A stretch of 64,000 nt of DNA from SpSt-398 sp041752235. GTDB taxonomy: Bacteria > Bacteroidota > Bacteroidia > Chitinophagales > Chitinophagaceae. The position numbers and the translations under genes were made by a program. Shown here piece after piece: positions 61,096 through 64,000 of this stretch. Below the pieces are notes generated by a model. That model saw only the letters and a program-made list of their open reading frames with translations. It was not told the DNA's origin and made no database searches. The stretch lies in contig JBGSHM010000020.1 of assembly GCA_041752235.1 (NCBI GenBank), positions 1 through 64,000 of the forward strand. The letters run 5' to 3'. The first letter of the stretch is position 1; each line of letters opens with the position of its first letter.

Positions 61096-64000
61096 ATGCA
61101 AGAACATTCTTCTCTTCTATTACACAAGCAGACACTGCCATTTTTAAACATTTCATTGTATCTGAACGACATTAGACCTGTTCAGTCATTGAGTATTGAA
61201 AATACATCTGAAAGTAATTCCGCCCACATTGTTGTTAAAATAACTTCCGACATTCCTTGCATTGACCCGTTTGATTACATTGTTCCATTTATTCCTGCGA
61301 AAAATCAAGTAAAAATTCCGTTGGATGGATTGAAAGTAAGCCGTGATTTTCTAAACAAATTATCCGACACTGAAAAGGCAAATTTCAACATTGAAGTTAT
61401 TGAAAATGATGCAGCAATTATCAAAGAAAGTATTGCGATAAATGTTTATCCATTAGAGTATTTTGGTGGGTTTCAAATTTTGCCTGAATTGATTGCGGCA
61501 TACATTACTCCTAATCATCCTTTCATCTATCATATAAAAAGAAAGGCGGTTGAAATTTTAGAAAAACAAGGATTAAAAACCGCATTTGAAGGTTACCAGA
61601 GCAATGACACTGAACGGGTGTTGCAAATGATGTCTGCAATCTATTCGGCAATACAAGGTGAGGAAATAGTTTACAGTTCATTGCCACCTGGGTATGAGGA
61701 AATGGGGCAAAGGTTGAGGTTGCTGAACACCATTAGGAAAGAAAAATTCGGTAACTGTATTGACATTAGCTTGTTGTTCGCTGCTTGTTTAGAAGCAGTT
61801 GACTTAAATCCAATTCTGATAATTGTTCGTGGACACGCATTTATTGGATGCTGGTTGCAGGACGAAAAGTTTTCAGAAGCTATCAATGACGACAAGACTG
61901 CCATTACAAAACGGCTTTCAAAAGGCATTCGTGAAATGGTTGCCGTTGAAGCAACAAGCGTTTGCAAGGGCAATAAAATCAAGTTTAGTGATGCACTAAA
62001 CGCAGGCGAAGCTCAGTTAGTTCAAAAAGAAGATTTTTTGCTTTCAGTAGATATTAAAAGAGCAAGAACATTACGAATACGTCCGTTGCCATTACTTACA
62101 AACGGAACGGGAACTCAATTAGATGAAGAAGCAATAAAACAGACCGAAACGGCTGCGATGGAAAACCGTTTTGAAATTGGCACTATTTACCAAGACGAAC
62201 TGCTACAAGGCAAGCACCCGAAAACAAAGCAAAAAATATGGGAGCGTAAGTTGTTGGATTTGTCACTCCGCAATAATTTGCTCAATCTGCATTTCACACG
62301 AAATATGTTACAGTTGGTTGATATTGACATCAACCATTTAGAAGACACTTTATCGGATGGGAAAAGTTTTTCAATTATGCCTAATCCTAATGCAGAAGTT
62401 TTGCGAAAATATAATTTTTTCAGTCAGCCACTACATCACTCATCTCCGCTGTATCAACTGGCAAATGATGAGTTAAAACATAATCGGTTACTCACTCATT
62501 ACCATCAGCAAGATCTAGACAACATTCTCGTTTATATTCATAAAAATGCAAAACAAGCCATTGAAGAAAACGGTTCAAGCACTTTGTATTTAGCCGTAGG
62601 GTTACTTAAATGGTTTGACCGAAAAACACCTGAACAAGCAAGATACTCACCTATTCTGCTTTTGCCTGTTGAAATCAGTCGCAGGTCTGTCAACAGCAAG
62701 TTCACATTAAAAAGCCGAGAAGAAGAAACGATGATAAACATCACACTGGTTGAATTTCTTCGGCAGGAGTATGAGCTAAATTTAGGATCATTAGAACAAT
62801 TACCAACTGACGACAAAGGCGTTGATGTAGCAAAAGTGATGGGTATTCTTCGCAGGGCTATTATGCAGTTGAAAGGTTGGGATGTAGAAGAGCAATTAGT
62901 GCTGGGTAACTTTTCTTTCAGCAAGTTAATTCTTTGGAAAGACATTGTAGTGCATCAGGAAGAATTGCTAAAAAGTGACATGGTTCGTAGTTTAGTTGAA
63001 GGCAAATTAGCATTCAATGAAAGCTACGAGCCACATTCAGCAAGCGATTTTGATAGTATTCATTCGCATAATATAGTGTTGCCCATTGCGACAGATGTTT
63101 CGCAAATGGAAGCGGTGCTCACGGCACAACAAGGGCGTAGTTTTATTTTACATGGTCCTCCAGGAACTGGGAAATCGCAAACCATAACCAACATTATTGC
63201 TGATGCTTTGTATCGTGGGAAACGGGTATTGTTTGTTGCAGCAAAAAAAGCTGCATTAGATGTTGTTAAAAGGCGATTAGAGCAAATTGGGCTTGCACCG
63301 TTTACATTGGAACTCCATTCCAATAAATCCAAAAAATCGGATGTATTAGCACAATTATCAAAATCAATTGAAACAGCAAAACTTACACGGACAGCCGATT
63401 TTCAACAAGAAGCCAAACGTTTAGATACAGCTAAAAAAGCAATTAGCGATTATGTAAATGTTTTACATAAAAAACAGCAAACAGGTTGGAGTTTATATGA
63501 CAGCATAACTGCTTTAGAAAATTACCACGATAAAAAGTTCTCAAAGAATTTTATTTCTGAAACCGTTCTGCAACAACTTAACGCAACACTTTGGCAACAA
63601 TGGACAGATTGGCTTCCGCAATATCAATCGATAGCAAGGTTAATTGTTCATCCATCTGAGAACCCACTGACTGCTTTGAATTTGTCGCAGTATTCTTCTT
63701 CGTTAATTGATGAAATTTCTGCACACACTCAAAAACTATTGAACGTTTTGCCTGATGTTGAAAGTAAATCTCAATCATTGGCAAAGGCAATATTTTTCCC
63801 TTTTTCCATACAAGCAAAATCGGAGTGGGAACAATTTGTTCAAGTCGTTATCGCTTTCCAAAAACTACCCGACATTCCCTTAGAATTTGTTCAGTATTTA
63901 TCTGATAAAGAAAATTACAGCGTGTATGAAGAATGGAGCAAAGTATTCAATCAATACCAAACAATTATAAGCCACTTTTTAAAAGAATACAACCGCAATA
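61096..64000 (+). CDS. DUF4011 superfamily-1 helicase with transglutaminase-like domain (partial)
   Basis: The frame is open from ATG 61096 to the window edge (over 968 codons, 3' end missing). Residues about 150-300 form a transglutaminase/cysteine-protease-like domain with Cys221 (FGNCIDISLLFAACLEA), His247 (RGHAFIGCW) and Glu285 (VAVEAT). From Trp382 comes DUF4011 (WERKLLDLSLRNNLLNL). An AAA/SF1 helicase core begins with Walker A at 687-694 (GPPGTGKSQTITNIIADALY) and VLFVAAKKAALDVVKRRLEQ. Complete relatives continue with more helicase motifs and often DUF3320 or a Vsr-like nuclease. Several are linked to phage defence. It probably forms a unit with the DUF2130 gene 12 bp upstream. Confidence 0.85.
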   Translation, partial: MQEHSSLLLHKQTLPFLNISLYLNDIRPVQSLSIENTSESNSAHIVVKITSDIPCIDPFDYIVPFIPAKNQVKIPLDGLKVSRDFLNKLSDTEKANFNIEVIENDAAIIKESIAINVYPLEYFGGFQILPELIAAYITPNHPFIYHIKRKAVEILEKQGLKTAFEGYQSNDTERVLQMMSAIYSAIQGEEIVYSSLPPGYEEMGQRLRLLNTIRKEKFGNCIDISLLFAACLEAVDLNPILIIVRGHAFIGCWLQDEKFSEAINDDKTAITKRLSKGIREMVAVEATSVCKGNKIKFSDALNAGEAQLVQKEDFLLSVDIKRARTLRIRPLPLLTNGTGTQLDEEAIKQTETAAMENRFEIGTIYQDELLQGKHPKTKQKIWERKLLDLSLRNNLLNLHFTRNMLQLVDIDINHLEDTLSDGKSFSIMPNPNAEVLRKYNFFSQPLHHSSPLYQLANDELKHNRLLTHYHQQDLDNILVYIHKNAKQAIEENGSSTLYLAVGLLKWFDRKTPEQARYSPILLLPVEISRRSVNSKFTLKSREEETMINITLVEFLRQEYELNLGSLEQLPTDDKGVDVAKVMGILRRAIMQLKGWDVEEQLVLGNFSFSKLILWKDIVVHQEELLKSDMVRSLVEGKLAFNESYEPHSASDFDSIHSHNIVLPIATDVSQMEAVLTAQQGRSFILHGPPGTGKSQTITNIIADALYRGKRVLFVAAKKAALDVVKRRLEQIGLAPFTLELHSNKSKKSDVLAQLSKSIETAKLTRTADFQQEAKRLDTAKKAISDYVNVLHKKQQTGWSLYDSITALENYHDKKFSKNFISETVLQQLNATLWQQWTDWLPQYQSIARLIVHPSENPLTALNLSQYSSSLIDEISAHTQKLLNVLPDVESKSQSLAKAIFFPFSIQAKSEWEQFVQVVIAFQKLPDIPLEFVQYLSDKENYSVYEEWSKVFNQYQTIISHFLKEYNRN

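Noticed and set aside
1..64000. tRNA or rRNA genes
   Set aside because: I looked for T-loop GGTTCGAAT-type motifs followed by acceptor pairing and saw no convincing cloverleaf. A tRNAscan run would be decisive.

Overview
The window looks like a chromosomal piece of a Bacteroidota bacterium, most likely family Chitinophagaceae. The evidence is a SusC/SusD pair with its sigma factor and FecR regulator, GLPGLI and IPExxxVDY family proteins, PorT-like barrels, TAnnTTTG promoter boxes, and a very dense population of intergenic palindromes built on a 'TTTACCGCC..GGCGC' core. No tRNA, rRNA or CRISPR array was seen.

Positions 1-28,000 are mostly ordinary genes. In order they are an EamA exporter, a methionine/kynurenine-type aminotransferase, an OmpR-type two-component pair, a GLPGLI protein and a small orphan SecA-like protein. 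A minus-strand block of unknown envelope genes follows, together with a NarL-type sensor system whose response regulator carries a one-base frameshift. Next come a large outer-membrane receptor, a SWI2/SNF2 protein with a SWIM finger, ComB, a shortened SRPBCC protein, GcvT, a PadR-PspC operon with a visible operator and promoter, an iron/2-oxoglutarate dioxygenase, a membrane glycosyltransferase-like protein and ExbD.

Positions 28,230-37,285 hold a 0.8-kb non-coding stretch of small hairpins and degenerate repeats. After it, reading on the minus strand, lie an ECF sigma factor, a FecR anti-sigma factor, SusC with an STN signalling domain, SusD, and a thioredoxin-like lipid- or envelope-side protein. 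This is a complete trans-envelope-regulated uptake locus.

Positions 37,500-53,800 are again core genes: UspA, AsnS, Rho, the selenouridine pair MnmH and SelD, a PorT-like barrel, pterin dehydratase, an IPExxxVDY protein, an M28 peptidase, FeoB, a GH2 glycosidase and a SnoaL-like protein. SelD is bracketed by near-identical composite repeats. Palindromic repeats also sit in frame inside four coding sequences (a lipoprotein, SusC, FecR and a secreted protein).

From about 53,800 to the right edge the DNA becomes clearly AT-rich and accessory. Every gene is on the plus strand, and groups of one to three genes are separated by about 150-200 nt imperfect inverted repeats with TAAC/GTTA ends, resembling integron attC sites or another cassette boundary. 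The cargo is: an unknown protein, a zinc ribbon and a PD-(D/E)XK nuclease; a TPR-like protein with a new C-terminal domain; a DNA-deoxyinosine glycosylase; a trypco2 protein broken by a stop; a zinc-ribbon protein; a DUF2130 protein broken by a stop; and a very large DUF4011 helicase with a transglutaminase-like N-terminal domain that runs off the window. A diverged copy of the 3' end of the SnoaL gene and its downstream flank recurs 4.8 kb later, so the first part of the island is bracketed by direct repeats. This island is the best candidate for an undescribed mobile or defence system here.
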